Shown here: positions 18,058-26,710 of the stretch, piece by piece | Position numbering within the stretch: the first letter of the stretch is position 1 | Layout: each line of letters begins with the position of its first letter | NCBI RefSeq assembly: GCF_963676735.1 | Contig: NZ_OY781464.1 | Coordinates: forward strand, 2,637,001 to 2,701,000 | Length of the DNA stretch: 64,000 bases | Source: an uncultured Draconibacterium sp. | Lineage (GTDB): Bacteria; Bacteroidota; Bacteroidia; Bacteroidales; Prolixibacteraceae | Direction: 5' to 3' | The notes under the pieces: generated by a model | What the model was told of the DNA's origin: nothing | The model's database searches: none | What the model saw: only the letters and a program-made list of their open reading frames with translations | Program-made: the position numbers and the translations under genes

Positions 18058-18597
18058 TCATCCTTCCAGTTTTTTGTGCAGGTATACTTTTTTAAAATCG
18101 AACATCCCGCTTTTATCGGCAAGTAACTTGGCTTGAACAATGGATGCGCATGGCTTAAATCCAACTTTCTTGTACAAACCTAAAGCTGTTTCGTTTTCTA
18201 TCCAAACCCGAATAAAGGCATCGGTATAAAGCTGTCTGTCCACTGTCTCAAAAAAGTAGTTCAACATTTTTTTGCCTATTCCTTTTCCTTGCTGTGTTTT
18301 TTCCACCATCATTTCGGCCACATAAACCGAACGTTTTATATTAAAGTTGTCGGCAATTTCAGCGGGGAGCAATTTATCAAAATGTAGTGGCGTTAACAAA
18401 AGGGCTCCAAGCAATTGCTCCTCGTCCAAAACCAGTATTCCGTACCCCTCCCTGAATATCATTTTCAGATAAGCCGAGGTTTCATCTACACTGTTATATT
18501 GAAAGCTTTTTCCTTTTGAAAAGGTAGCAATATAAAGGCCGACCAATTGGCTCCAATATTTAGCAGAATCATCGGCGCGAATAATTAAAGTCGTCAT
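18058..18597 (-). CDS. GNAT-family N-acetyltransferase
   Basis: 179 residues from ATG 18597 (MTTLIIRADD); the frame is open 15 codons upstream, but the sequence there (MCSLCVCIGKNEYF) does not look like a domain. The acetyl-CoA motif A is VYVAEMMVEKTQQGKGIGKK, and motif B is NETALGLYKKVGF. The domain covers most of the protein, so it is a small-molecule or protein acetyltransferase of unknown substrate. It is monocistronic. Confidence 0.85.
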   Translation of the reverse strand: MTTLIIRADDSAKYWSQLVGLYIATFSKGKSFQYNSVDETSAYLKMIFREGYGILVLDEEQLLGALLLTPLHFDKLLPAEIADNFNIKRSVYVAEMMVEKTQQGKGIGKKMLNYFFETVDRQLYTDAFIRVWIENETALGLYKKVGFKPCASIVQAKLLADKSGMFDFKKVYLHKKLEG

Positions 18598-18782
18598 GTT
18601 AAAGTATTCGTTTTTGCCAATACAAACACACAAACTACACAAGGGTTTGGGCTAAGCAACTAATTTTTTTTCACCACTTCAACATTTCGCTCAACACGTC
18701 AATTTCGATACCGACTCGAATTACCGGGCAAATTTGAACCAGTCTATAACAGGTTACAACGCATAATAAAAAAAAAGGATTG

Positions 18783-19508
18783 TTAATAAAGTAACACATC
18801 AATATCATTCACAATCATCCATTTTTTGTTACTACGCTGCCAATGTTGAATATTTATTGTTCGGATAAATTGCCCGTTGGGTAGTTGCGATGTGGTAAGA
18901 CTCTTCTCTATTGCCACATCGCCACTTACATGCAGCGAAATTAAATCGATTGTTGTTAACTTAAAGGCTTCTGCATCAACGGCTTTTTGTATGGCTTTGC
19001 TAATTTCCTCCTTACCGCAGTACGCCGGATGACCGTTACGATAGAAACAGGCATCGCTTGCATAATCGTTCATTAACTGCTTAACCTGCCCCGAATTAAA
19101 CCACTTTATACTGTTCGTATTCTGCTCTTTAACCACAACATGGAGTACCTGCTCGCTTTTACTTACACTCCTAAAATTAAACATAAATACGCCAAGGAAT
19201 ACAATTAAGAGGGTTGATGATAAAATGCTGACTTTTTTCATGGTATGTTTTTTTAAGTTGATAATGTCGGCTACATTCCGAACAAAAAGCAGCAATGCCC
19301 CCGGTAATTTTGCAGAAACGCCGTTAAAGTTATAATCCAGCACTTCGGAAAGCACATTTAAGGTGTAAGCCCTTGGCCTTACTTCGCCGGCCTCAATACG
19401 TTGCAGGGTACGCACATTCAGCTTACATTTTTCTACCAGTTCTTCCTGGGTTAATCCTTTTAGTTTTCGGAGTTCGGCAATTTTTTTGCCCAATTCTGGT
19501 TGCTGCAT
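18783..19508 (-). CDS. HTH (XRE) - transmembrane - NTF2-like protein
   Basis: 241 residues. Residues 1-65 are a Cro/CI-type helix-turn-helix (KKIAELRKLKGLTQEELVEK through RTLQRIEAG). Residues 67-85 may be a first hydrophobic stretch, and residues 90-115 (MKKVSILSSTLLIVFLGVFM) a clear membrane helix. Residues 125-241 look like an NTF2/SnoaL-type cone domain (VKQLMNDYASDACFYRNGH, then a C-terminal WQRSNKKWMIVNDIDV). A soluble DNA-binding head with an exported ligand-type domain would be a one-component membrane sensor. An alternative is two genes, since MKKV at residue 90 could start a signal-anchored NTF2-like protein, but the frame is continuous. Confidence 0.75.
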   Translation of the reverse strand: MQQPELGKKIAELRKLKGLTQEELVEKCKLNVRTLQRIEAGEVRPRAYTLNVLSEVLDYNFNGVSAKLPGALLLFVRNVADIINLKKHTMKKVSILSSTLLIVFLGVFMFNFRSVSKSEQVLHVVVKEQNTNSIKWFNSGQVKQLMNDYASDACFYRNGHPAYCGKEEISKAIQKAVDAEAFKLTTIDLISLHVSGDVAIEKSLTTSQLPNGQFIRTINIQHWQRSNKKWMIVNDIDVLLY

Positions 19509-19703
19509 GGTCTTTTTGTTTGTAGGAACAAGTTATCAACTTAGGCTGTTTTTCACCGTAAAAACTTCGCGACTTATGCACGGCAATTCCCCGACATTTG
19601 TTTGCAAAGCTTTTAAAGTCAACAATTTTACCTCTAATTTAAAGTTTTTAACTGTGCATTGCCACAAAGTGTTACAATAAGCAGGTAATTAAAAGTTCTT
19701 TTC

Positions 19704-19711
19704 TATTTTTG
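19704..19711 (+). promoter_or_regulatory. -7 promoter element of prfC
   Basis: TATTTTTG matches TAnnTTTG, 26 bp before the prfC ATG. No clear -33 TTTG is present. Confidence 0.4.
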
Positions 19712-19737
19712 CGCCGCAATAAAGACACGATACAGAC

Positions 19738-21312
19738 ATGACTTTTTTAGAAGAAATAAACCGTCGCCGCACCTTTGGAATTGTAAGCCACCCTGATGCC
19801 GGGAAAACTACACTAACCGAAAAGTTATTACTTTTTGGTGGAGCCATTCGCGTAGCCGGAGCCGTAAAAAGCAATAAAATTAAAAAGGGAGCCACTTCTG
19901 ATTTTATGGAAATTGAACGCCAGCGTGGTATCTCGGTGGCCACCTCGGTAATGGGTTTCGAATACAACGGTTACAAGGTTAATATTCTGGATACGCCCGG
20001 TCACCAGGATTTTCAGGAAGACACCTTCCGCACGCTTACAGCGGTTGACAGTGTTATTATTGTAATTGATGCTGCCAAGGGGGTTGAGCCGCAAACCGAA
20101 AAACTAATGAACGTTTGCCGCATGCGCAAAACGCCGGTTATTGTGTTTGTAAATAAAATGGACCGCCCCTCGCAAGATCCGTTTACACTAATGGACGAAA
20201 TTGAAGACCAGCTAAAAATTAAAGTGCGCCCCTTAAGTTGGCCCATCAACAATGGCCCCGATTTTAAAGGCGTGTACAATATTTTTAACCGCAGCCTGAA
20301 ACTCTTTAAACCCGATATTCAGGAAATTGAAGAACGAATAAAATTTGAAGATGTTACTGATCCGGCTTTGGAAGACCACATTGGCGAAGATGCCGATGTA
20401 TTGCGCGAAGAACTGGAACTGGTTGAAGGTATTTATCCTGAATTTAAGAGCGAAGACTACCTGGCGGGAGAGCTGGCTCCGGTATTTTTTGGTAGTGCAC
20501 TGTATAACTTTGGCGTTCAGGAGTTGCTTGATTCGTTTGTGGAAATTGCCCCAACTCCTCAACCCAGCTTTTCAGAAGAACGTGAAATTAAACCGGAAGA
20601 AAAAGGATTTACGGGTTTTGTCTTTAAAATTCATGCCAATATCGACCCGAATCACCGCAGCCGTATTGCCTTTGTAAAAATCTGCTCCGGCGAATTTGAA
20701 CGCAATAAAATGTACAAAAATGTGCGCCTGGGAAAATCATTCCGAATTTCGAGCCCCACAGCTTTTATGGCTTCGCAAAAAGAAATTGTTGAATATGCCT
20801 ACCCCGGCGATATAATTGGAGTACCCGATACCGGAAACTATATTATTGGCGATACCATTACCGATGGCGAAGAAATCCACTTTAAAGGCTTACCGAGTTT
20901 CTCGCCCGAAATGTTCCGCTACGTGGAAAATGCCGACCCCATGAAAGCCAAACAGCTGGCCAAAGGGATAGACCAGCTAATGGACGAAGGTGTGGCGCAG
21001 TTGTTTACCAGTGCTTTTAACGGACGAAAAATTATTGGAACCGTTGGGCAATTACAATTTGAAGTTATTCAGTACCGCCTCGAGCACGAATACGGTGCCA
21101 AGTGCCGTTTCGAGCCTTTGTCGATGCACAAAGCCTGCTGGATACAGTGCAACGACCAAAAGGTATTAACGGAATTTAAAAAACGGAAACACCAAAAAAT
21201 GGCCAAGGATAAACTGGGCCGCGATGTGTTTATGGCCGATTCATCGTTTATCCTTCAAATGGCACAAGATGAATTTAAAGACATTAAGTTCCATTTTACT
21301 TCGGAGTTTTAA
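19738..21312 (+). CDS. prfC: peptide chain release factor 3
   Basis: 524 residues, close to the E. coli length (529). GTPase motifs are G1 SHPDAGKTTLTEK, the switch I Thr region, G3 DTPGHQDF and G4 NKMDR. RF3-specific stretches include AGAVKSNKIKKGATSDFMEI and the C-terminal IQYRLEHEYGAKCRFEPLS. RF3 is a translational GTPase that recycles RF1/RF2 from the terminated ribosome. It is transcribed alone. Confidence 0.96.
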   Translation: MTFLEEINRRRTFGIVSHPDAGKTTLTEKLLLFGGAIRVAGAVKSNKIKKGATSDFMEIERQRGISVATSVMGFEYNGYKVNILDTPGHQDFQEDTFRTLTAVDSVIIVIDAAKGVEPQTEKLMNVCRMRKTPVIVFVNKMDRPSQDPFTLMDEIEDQLKIKVRPLSWPINNGPDFKGVYNIFNRSLKLFKPDIQEIEERIKFEDVTDPALEDHIGEDADVLREELELVEGIYPEFKSEDYLAGELAPVFFGSALYNFGVQELLDSFVEIAPTPQPSFSEEREIKPEEKGFTGFVFKIHANIDPNHRSRIAFVKICSGEFERNKMYKNVRLGKSFRISSPTAFMASQKEIVEYAYPGDIIGVPDTGNYIIGDTITDGEEIHFKGLPSFSPEMFRYVENADPMKAKQLAKGIDQLMDEGVAQLFTSAFNGRKIIGTVGQLQFEVIQYRLEHEYGAKCRFEPLSMHKACWIQCNDQKVLTEFKKRKHQKMAKDKLGRDVFMADSSFILQMAQDEFKDIKFHFTSEF

Positions 21313-21361
21313 GCAGAAAGGCAAAGTTAACTGGTGAAAGGTGAAATAAGGGCTACTTTCA

Positions 21362-21392
21362 TTTCGAACAAAGTAAGAAATCGATAACTTTG
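21362..21392 (+). promoter_or_regulatory. probable promoter of the UPF0316 gene
   Basis: TAACTTTG at 21385-21392 matches the -7 consensus. TTTC at 21362-21365, 19 bp upstream, is one base off the -33 TTTG. Confidence 0.5.
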
Positions 21393-21453
21393 AAAAGCAG
21401 GCTTGCAGCTAATCCTGCACCGAAATGATAAATTAAATCTTACATTTACTTTA

Positions 21454-22026
21454 ATGGATACAAGTTTTTACGACAGCGGAATTTTTACCTACGGCATTCT
21501 TCCCGCACTCATTTTTATCTCGCGGGTAATCGACGTTTCGTTTGGCACCATTCGTATAGTAATGGTTTCAAAAGGCCATAAAATATGGGCGCCGGTGCTG
21601 GGTTTTTTCGAAGTGTTTATCTGGCTGTTAGCCATTTCGCGCATTTTCCAAAACCTCGATAACTGGACCTGCTATGTGGCTTATGCCGGTGGCTTTGCCT
21701 GCGGAAACTATGTGGGCTTACTTATTGAAGAAAAACTGGCCGTTGGTATTGTTAAAATACAGATTATTACCCGCATGAATGCCGAAAATCTGATTGCCAA
21801 CCTAAAGGAAGCCGGGTATGGAATTACCCACCACGAAGCCCGTGGTGGCAGCGAAAACGTAAGCATTATTTACAGCATTATCAATCGGAAAGAAATTAAG
21901 AAAGTTGAAAAGATTGTAAAAAATTCGAACCCCAAAGCTTTTTACTCTGTTGAAGACGTAAAGTTTGTAAACGAAGGCGTATTCCCTATCCGGGCTGCCG
22001 CTTCGCGCTTGCGGAAAGGAAAATAA
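21454..22026 (+). CDS. UPF0316 / DUF2179 family membrane protein
   Basis: 190 residues from ATG 21454; a TTG 17 codons upstream only extends the frame into sequence that starts near the predicted transcript start. Three hydrophobic segments lie in the first 100 residues (YGILPALIFISRVIDVSFGT; IWAPVLGFFEVFIWLLAISR; YVAYAGGFACGNYVGLLIEE). A cytosolic DUF2179-type alpha/beta domain follows (about 105-190, with ARGGSENVSIIYSIINRKE). The molecular role of this family is not established. The CRISPR array's terminal repeat starts 17 bp after the stop codon. Confidence 0.88.
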   Translation: MDTSFYDSGIFTYGILPALIFISRVIDVSFGTIRIVMVSKGHKIWAPVLGFFEVFIWLLAISRIFQNLDNWTCYVAYAGGFACGNYVGLLIEEKLAVGIVKIQIITRMNAENLIANLKEAGYGITHHEARGGSENVSIIYSIINRKEIKKVEKIVKNSNPKAFYSVEDVKFVNEGVFPIRAAASRLRKGK

Positions 22027-22042
22027 AAACCAAGGCCTGGCC

Positions 22043-22078
22043 AGAGAATAGCTTTTCAATTTTACATCAAACCACAAC
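22043..22078 (-). repeat. degenerate terminal CRISPR repeat
   Basis: Matches the consensus over its last 27 bases but differs at four positions near the start of the plus-strand reading (AGAG for GTTG, and G for T at the ninth base). In the crRNA sense the damage is at the 3' end, the usual place in a leader-distal terminal repeat. This supports transcription from right to left. Confidence 0.85.
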
Positions 22079-22173
22079 TTACACAATCAGGCAACTACGT
22101 TTGCACGGTTGAATATCTTTTCAATTTTACATCAAACCACAACGTATTGAGGTACACGATGAACAATATTTTT
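22079..22173. repeat. duplicated two-spacer block, copy 1 (leader-distal)
   Basis: Spacer 22079-22107 (starts TTACACAATC), a repeat, and spacer 22144-22173 (starts GTATTGAGGT) are identical to the block at 22474-22568. Flanking spacers differ. Confidence 0.95.
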
Positions 22174-22473
22174 GTTGAATATCTTTTCAATTTTACATCA
22201 AACCACAACATGAGAAAAAGGCACTTTCGGTGGAGGGTCGTTGAATATCTTTTCAATTTTACATCAAACCACAACAAGATTATTCTTTGTCTGAAATGTC
22301 AATAGGTTGAATATCTTTTCAATTTTACATCAAACCACAACTGAAAAGGTAAGCGACTATTTAACCAAATTGTTGAATATCTTTTCAATTTTACATCAAA
22401 CCACAACCTGGACAAAGTGGCGCTTTTTTAAGGCTCGGTTGAATATCTTTTCAATTTTACATCAAACCACAAC

Positions 22474-22568
22474 TTACACAATCAGGCAACTACGTTTGCA
22501 CGGTTGAATATCTTTTCAATTTTACATCAAACCACAACGTATTGAGGTACACGATGAACAATATTTTT
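22474..22568. repeat. duplicated two-spacer block, copy 2
   Basis: Same 29 bp spacer, repeat and 30 bp spacer as 22079-22173. The two copies are six repeat units apart. Confidence 0.95.
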
Positions 22569-24449
22569 GTTGAATATCTTTTCAATTTTACATCAAACCA
22601 CAACGTTGGATTACAATTAAATAGCGCTTGCGCGTTGAATATCTTTTCAATTTTACATCAAACCACAACGATAAAAGACCTCTCTATTGCTAGGCAATGT
22701 TGAATATCTTTTCAATTTTACATCAAACCACAACCATCCAACGGATGAAACTCATCTAAATGTTGTTGAATATCTTTTCAATTTTACATCAAACCACAAC
22801 TAATAGCATCCGTCCATGCTGCCTTTCTTGGTTGAATATCTTTTCAATTTTACATCAAACCACAACCGTCGTGAGCCTCGGCTTTTTCGGCCTGCTGTTG
22901 AATATCTTTTCAATTTTACATCAAACCACAACGCGAAAGGTAAACGACCTTATCCCACTTGAGTTGAATATCTTTTCAATTTTACATCAAACCACAACAC
23001 AGTATCAGGCACACCAACTAATTTATACGTTGAATATCTTTTCAATTTTACATCAAACCACAACGATGACTTAATTGAACTGAAAGGTATTGCGGTTGAA
23101 TATCTTTTCAATTTTACATCAAACCACAACGAGCTTGCTCAAATACCGAGAATTGAAAATGTTGAATATCTTTTCAATTTTACATCAAACCACAACTAGG
23201 GGGGTAAAATCTCTTTTTCGATTAATGTTGAATATCTTTTCAATTTTACATCAAACCACAACTGCACAGACCTACAATAGAATTACATAACGGTTGAATA
23301 TCTTTTCAATTTTACATCAAACCACAACCTTCCGGTATAGGTGTAAACACCTTTTGTGTTGAATATCTTTTCAATTTTACATCAAACCACAACCCGTGTA
23401 TATGCCGCGCGAATTTGGAGCGAGTTGAATATCTTTTCAATTTTACATCAAACCACAACAACCAACCGGGCATCAATTTTATCTTATCAGTTGAATATCT
23501 TTTCAATTTTACATCAAACCACAACCGCAATCCTTGTCTGAGTAATTTCTTGAATGTTGAATATCTTTTCAATTTTACATCAAACCACAACCGCTGGTAG
23601 AACAGCGGGTAATGTTGTGGGGTTGAATATCTTTTCAATTTTACATCAAACCACAACAGCGGAAGATCCCGAATAAAAACGATTAATGTTGAATATCTTT
23701 TCAATTTTACATCAAACCACAACACCCGGGAGGAGTTGGATTTCTTAATTGCAGTTGAATATCTTTTCAATTTTACATCAAACCACAACATTCAACTGGT
23801 GTTTATGGTGGACGTTTGGGTTGAATATCTTTTCAATTTTACATCAAACCACAACACTGATGAACAGTTGGAAAAGTGGCCGGAAGTTGAATATCTTTTC
23901 AATTTTACATCAAACCACAACTCACCGAAGACCCACCCGTTCCGCTGTAGCGTTGAATATCTTTTCAATTTTACATCAAACCACAACATTACTATACCGT
24001 TTATTTTTACCGGCAAAGTTGAATATCTTTTCAATTTTACATCAAACCACAACCCAGGTTAATGTCGGCCAGATTCATGTAGTGTTGAATATCTTTTCAA
24101 TTTTACATCAAACCACAACTTGACACCTAACCAAGAAAAAGTATTAGATGTTGAATATCTTTTCAATTTTACATCAAACCACAACTCGTTTTAATGCAAT
24201 ACAACGGTGGTAATAGTTGAATATCTTTTCAATTTTACATCAAACCACAACGCAAGTTTACAGGTACTTAATTAAAGGAACGTTGAATATCTTTTCAATT
24301 TTACATCAAACCACAACACATTTGCCAGTATCTCAATATGCCGCGAAGTTGAATATCTTTTCAATTTTACATCAAACCACAACCCGGAACGCGAAGCATT
24401 CGATAAGGAATTAGTTGAATATCTTTTCAATTTTACATCAAACCACAAC

Positions 24450-24639
24450 AAGCAGTGCAGGTGCCCTGTGTTTACCGGCAATTGCGGCAAATTTACGTAT
24501 GGGATTTTGCTGTTTTTCTGGCAGGGAAGCGGAATGATGCTGTATTTTTTTAATTCTATCTGGTAAAATTGATATTCAGTCAAAATATCAAAGAACGGGT
24601 TACTAATGTAGTTAACTTTTCCATAGTTTGAAACTTAAT
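24450..24639 (-). promoter_or_regulatory. CRISPR leader with probable array promoter
   Basis: This is the non-coding stretch between cas2 and the first (newest) repeat. On the minus strand a perfect -7 box TAAATTTG lies at 24495-24488. It would start transcription near 24481, about 32 nt before the first repeat. The -33 box is not evident. Leader function is inferred from position. Confidence 0.6.
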
Positions 24640-24668
24640 CTTTTCCAAAGTTTAGAACTTTGGAAAAG
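24640..24668. repeat. palindromic element of the TTTTCCAAAGTT type
   Basis: Perfect 13 bp arms CTTTTCCAAAGTT (24640-24652) and AACTTTGGAAAAG (24656-24668), with a 3 nt loop. A decayed half copy lies just upstream (24612-24630), and a related degenerate copy occurs at 27881-27915. It sits 18 bp past the cas2 stop, so it could help end the cas transcript. Confidence 0.75.
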
Positions 24669-24686
24669 GTTTTCCGACTAAAAAAC

Positions 24687-25025
24687 TCAAAACATTTCGA
24701 GTTGTTTGGGGCCTTCGGGCAGGGGGCTCGATTTATTGCCCCAAACATTTATAATGTTGCCGTATTGTTTATCGGTTACCGAAAGTATACTTACCTGTCC
24801 GTGGTCGGGGATAAAACTTTTTACCCGTTTTATATGTACTTCGGCACTTTCTTTACTGGCGCAATGGCGATTGTACACTGAAAACTGCATCATCGAAAAA
24901 CCGTCTTTCATCAGGTCTTTTCGAAAACGGGTGGCCAACCGACGTTCCTTTTTACTTGTTACCGGGAGGTCGAAAAATACGAATAACCACATAATATGAT
25001 AGGCGTTTAGCCGGTTTTGTTGCAT
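24687..25025 (-). CDS. cas2: CRISPR-associated endoribonuclease-fold protein Cas2
   Basis: 112 residues with the Cas2 ferredoxin-like fold. The first strand MWLFVFFDLPVTSKKER carries the conserved Asp after FVFF, and FSMMQFSVYNRHCAS is the second strand and loop typical of type II Cas2. With Cas1 it forms the spacer-integration complex. The ATG 25025 start gives an 11-residue N-terminal extension; M12 is an alternative. A REP-like palindrome ends 14 bp before the start and may influence translation. Confidence 0.95.
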   Translation of the reverse strand: MQQNRLNAYHIMWLFVFFDLPVTSKKERRLATRFRKDLMKDGFSMMQFSVYNRHCASKESAEVHIKRVKSFIPDHGQVSILSVTDKQYGNIINVWGNKSSPLPEGPKQLEMF

Positions 25026-25038
25026 TGTTAATGTTTTC

Positions 25039-25071
25039 AGACCTTCAAGGTTTTAAATACCTTGAAGGTCT
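25039..25071. repeat. REP-like palindrome, copy a (between cas1 and cas2)
   Basis: Arms AGACCTTCAAGGT (25039-25051) and ACCTTGAAGGTCT (25059-25071), 7 nt loop. Same family as the copies at 26001, 26408, 26666 and 27941. Confidence 0.9.
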
Positions 25072-25083
25072 AATTAAAAAAGA

Positions 25084-25974
25084 TTATTCAAAAACAGGGT
25101 AGCTGATTTTACGTTGTTCGCCGGCAAAACACCGGGCCAGCGAGGCGGTGGTTTGCGAAAGGGCAAGCATAAGCGGGCGTTTGTTTTCCCCAATTTTCAC
25201 ATCGGTAGCCATTAACTGCAGTAGTTCGGCTTTATGTTCCTTTTCCAGGCCAAAAGTACCGGGGTATTTTTCGTTTAAATCAACGGCAATTTCGTCTACA
25301 TAAGGCCGGTAGGGTTCCATAATATCGTCGGCCAGGCAAAAGGCATTGTAACGGTTACGGTGGTGAATGCCCAGTGTGGCCAGCAGTCCCGACCCAGCCA
25401 ATGCCCGCGCCACTGCCGAACGCAAAAGGATATAACCATAATTCAGAAAATTATTGGGTGGCTCGCCATAGCGGTCGCGTACAAATTCTGTCCCGAGCAA
25501 GGCACTCCAGTAAATACGGGCGGCAAAACCTTCGCGGTTGTCGCTGTCGCCACTTTTTATGGTTTTGGCAATGGTTTTAAGCTGCAGGCTTTTTTTATTC
25601 AGTTTATCGAGCAAACGGGCCTGGTTTCTGATCTTTGCTTCGATGGTTTGTTTCCACAAGTTCTTTTTAAGGGGTTCGGAAGCCGCTACCTGGGCACGAA
25701 ACAATTCGCTTTGAATATAGTGGGCATCGAGCGATAAAAGCATTGACGTTGGCATGTGCTTGCTATCGCAAAAAACGGTTGCCACATTAAACTCGCTTAG
25801 TTCTTCCACCAGTTTCATGGTAAACGATATTTGCGGATGGTCGAGCACCAGAAAGCCTAAATCCTCAACAGAGGCAGCGCCAACTACCATACCTCCACGC
25901 TCGGAAATTTGTAACTGTTTGTTTTTTAACGAAAGGTGATAGGGGTTGGAAATAAATAGCGTACGTTTTATCAT
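25084..25974 (-). CDS. cas1: CRISPR-associated integrase Cas1, type II
   Basis: 296 residues, the usual type II length. The N-terminal beta domain (about 1-70) is followed by the catalytic helical domain. The metal ligands are visible at the positions known from S. pyogenes Cas1: Glu148 in REGFAARIYW, His205 in LGIHHRNRYNAF, and Glu220 in ADDIMEPYRP. Cas1 integrates new spacers at the leader end. It lies 58 bp upstream of cas2 on the same strand and is separated from cas9 by the RAYT gene and a 218-residue protein gene. Confidence 0.97.
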   Translation of the reverse strand: MIKRTLFISNPYHLSLKNKQLQISERGGMVVGAASVEDLGFLVLDHPQISFTMKLVEELSEFNVATVFCDSKHMPTSMLLSLDAHYIQSELFRAQVAASEPLKKNLWKQTIEAKIRNQARLLDKLNKKSLQLKTIAKTIKSGDSDNREGFAARIYWSALLGTEFVRDRYGEPPNNFLNYGYILLRSAVARALAGSGLLATLGIHHRNRYNAFCLADDIMEPYRPYVDEIAVDLNEKYPGTFGLEKEHKAELLQLMATDVKIGENKRPLMLALSQTTASLARCFAGEQRKISYPVFE

Positions 25975-26000
25975 GGGTAATTGGGTTTTAGTTTTTTTTC

Positions 26001-26033
26001 AGACCTTTAAGGTTTCTAAAACCTTAAAGGTCT
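26001..26033. repeat. REP-like palindrome, copy b (overlaps the RAYT stop)
   Basis: Arms AGACCTTTAAGGTTT (26001-26015) and AAACCTTAAAGGTCT (26019-26033). The RAYT stop codon (26024-26026) lies inside the right arm. It is 27 bp upstream of the cas1 start. Confidence 0.9.
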
Positions 26034-26647
26034 CCCGAATTGTAAATATCCAATTCATTAAATTTCTGAATTTCTTGCTGCGAATGAATTTTTTCAAAAT
26101 TGGTTTTATCATCAAACCACCGCAATACTTCGTATCTTCTTAGTTTGGTTGCTTTGGGCGAAACCACGGTTAAATACGAACTCCACGGATAATCTAAAAA
26201 ATGCTCGCAGAACTCATGGTGTATAGGATTATGATGAATATAATACACCAGGTATTTTAAATGCTTGTTGTTAGTTACCTGAATTCGTTTAAACGGATGT
26301 TCGAACAAACTCCCGGTTCGGTTAAACCGTTTGTTTATGGCTTTGGTGTAGGCGTTAAATAAATTAGAAAATTGTTGATTTGCGCGGTTACGGTTCGTTC
26401 CTTGTATACCTTCAAGGTTTTGAAAACCTTGAAGGTTTAGTTCATCAACTGATTTTATTTTTACCAAAAAATGAAAATGATTTTTCATCAGCACCCAGGC
26501 GTAGGTATCGGCAACCGGCGAAATATACTTTTCGTACAAATGCAGGAAATACTCGTAATTCTCGTTTTCCTTAAACAAGTTACAACCATTAATTCCTCGG
26601 TTGTAGATATGATAAAAGTTGCCGTATTCGAGCGGGGTGGTTTTCAT
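26024..26647 (-). CDS. REP-associated tyrosine transposase (RAYT, Y1 HUH family)
   Basis: 207 residues. The N-terminal FYHIYNRGINGCNLFKENEN and the HUH motif NHFHFLVKI (His57, His59) identify the IS200/RAYT Y1 transposase domain. KYLVYYIHHNPIHHEF holds the candidate catalytic Tyr helix, and YPWSSY is the family's C-terminal motif. RAYTs cut and join single-stranded DNA at REP palindromes and are usually domesticated, with no insertion-sequence ends of their own. Four copies of one palindrome are at or near this gene: two flank it, one overlaps its stop, and one lies in frame within it (residues 71-80). The cas-operon location is unusual. Confidence 0.93.
   Translation of the reverse strand: MKTTPLEYGNFYHIYNRGINGCNLFKENENYEYFLHLYEKYISPVADTYAWVLMKNHFHFLVKIKSVDELNLQGFQNLEGIQGTNRNRANQQFSNLFNAYTKAINKRFNRTGSLFEHPFKRIQVTNNKHLKYLVYYIHHNPIHHEFCEHFLDYPWSSYLTVVSPKATKLRRYEVLRWFDDKTNFEKIHSQQEIQKFNELDIYNSGDL
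26408..26436. repeat. REP-like palindrome, copy c (in frame inside the RAYT gene)
   Basis: Perfect 14 bp arms ACCTTCAAGGTTTT (26408-26421) and AAAACCTTGAAGGT (26423-26436), 1 nt centre. It encodes NLQGFQNLEG of the RAYT, just after the HUH core, without breaking the frame. Confidence 0.92.
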
Positions 26648-26665
26648 TTCTTCTTTATTTGAATT

Positions 26666-26699
26666 AGACCTTTAAGGTTATAAGAAACCTTAAAGGTCT
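26666..26699. repeat. REP-like palindrome, copy d (upstream of RAYT)
   Basis: Arms AGACCTTTAAGGTT (26666-26679) and AACCTTAAAGGTCT (26686-26699). It sits between the RAYT start and the stop of the 218-residue protein gene. Confidence 0.9.
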
Positions 26700-26710
26700 G
26701 GTTAGTGGAA

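Larger units (their letters stand above)
22043..24449 (-). CRISPR. type II-C CRISPR array, 37 repeats and 36 spacers
   Basis: The repeat is 36 bp, identical in 36 copies (22108 through 24449), plus a degenerate copy at 22043-22078. On the plus strand it begins GTTGAATATC and ends AAACCACAAC. Spacers are 30 bp except five of 29 bp (the spacers ending at 22107, 22502, 22633, 22698 and 23357). Transcription is from the minus strand: the type II consensus GTTGTGG is then at the repeat's 5' end, the tracrRNA anti-repeat pairs in that sense, and the degenerate terminal repeat is at the far (22 kb) end. New spacers should enter beside cas2 at 24.45 kb. Two neighbouring spacers occur twice, so 34 are distinct. 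Confidence 0.97.

Noticed and set aside
21403..21453. Longer UPF0316 start at TTG 21403
   Set aside because: It would begin only a few bases after the likely transcription start; ATG 21454 gives a normal N-terminus.
22043..24449. Possible self-targeting spacers
   Set aside because: By eye I found no spacer match to other parts of this window; a proper search of the genome and phage databases would be needed to say more.
22095..24583. Many ORFs on both strands with repeated peptides such as LNIFSILHQTTT, VEYLFNFTSNHN and LWFDVKLKRYST
   Set aside because: These are translations of the 36 bp CRISPR repeat; the 66 bp period is a multiple of three, which keeps frames open. They are not genes.
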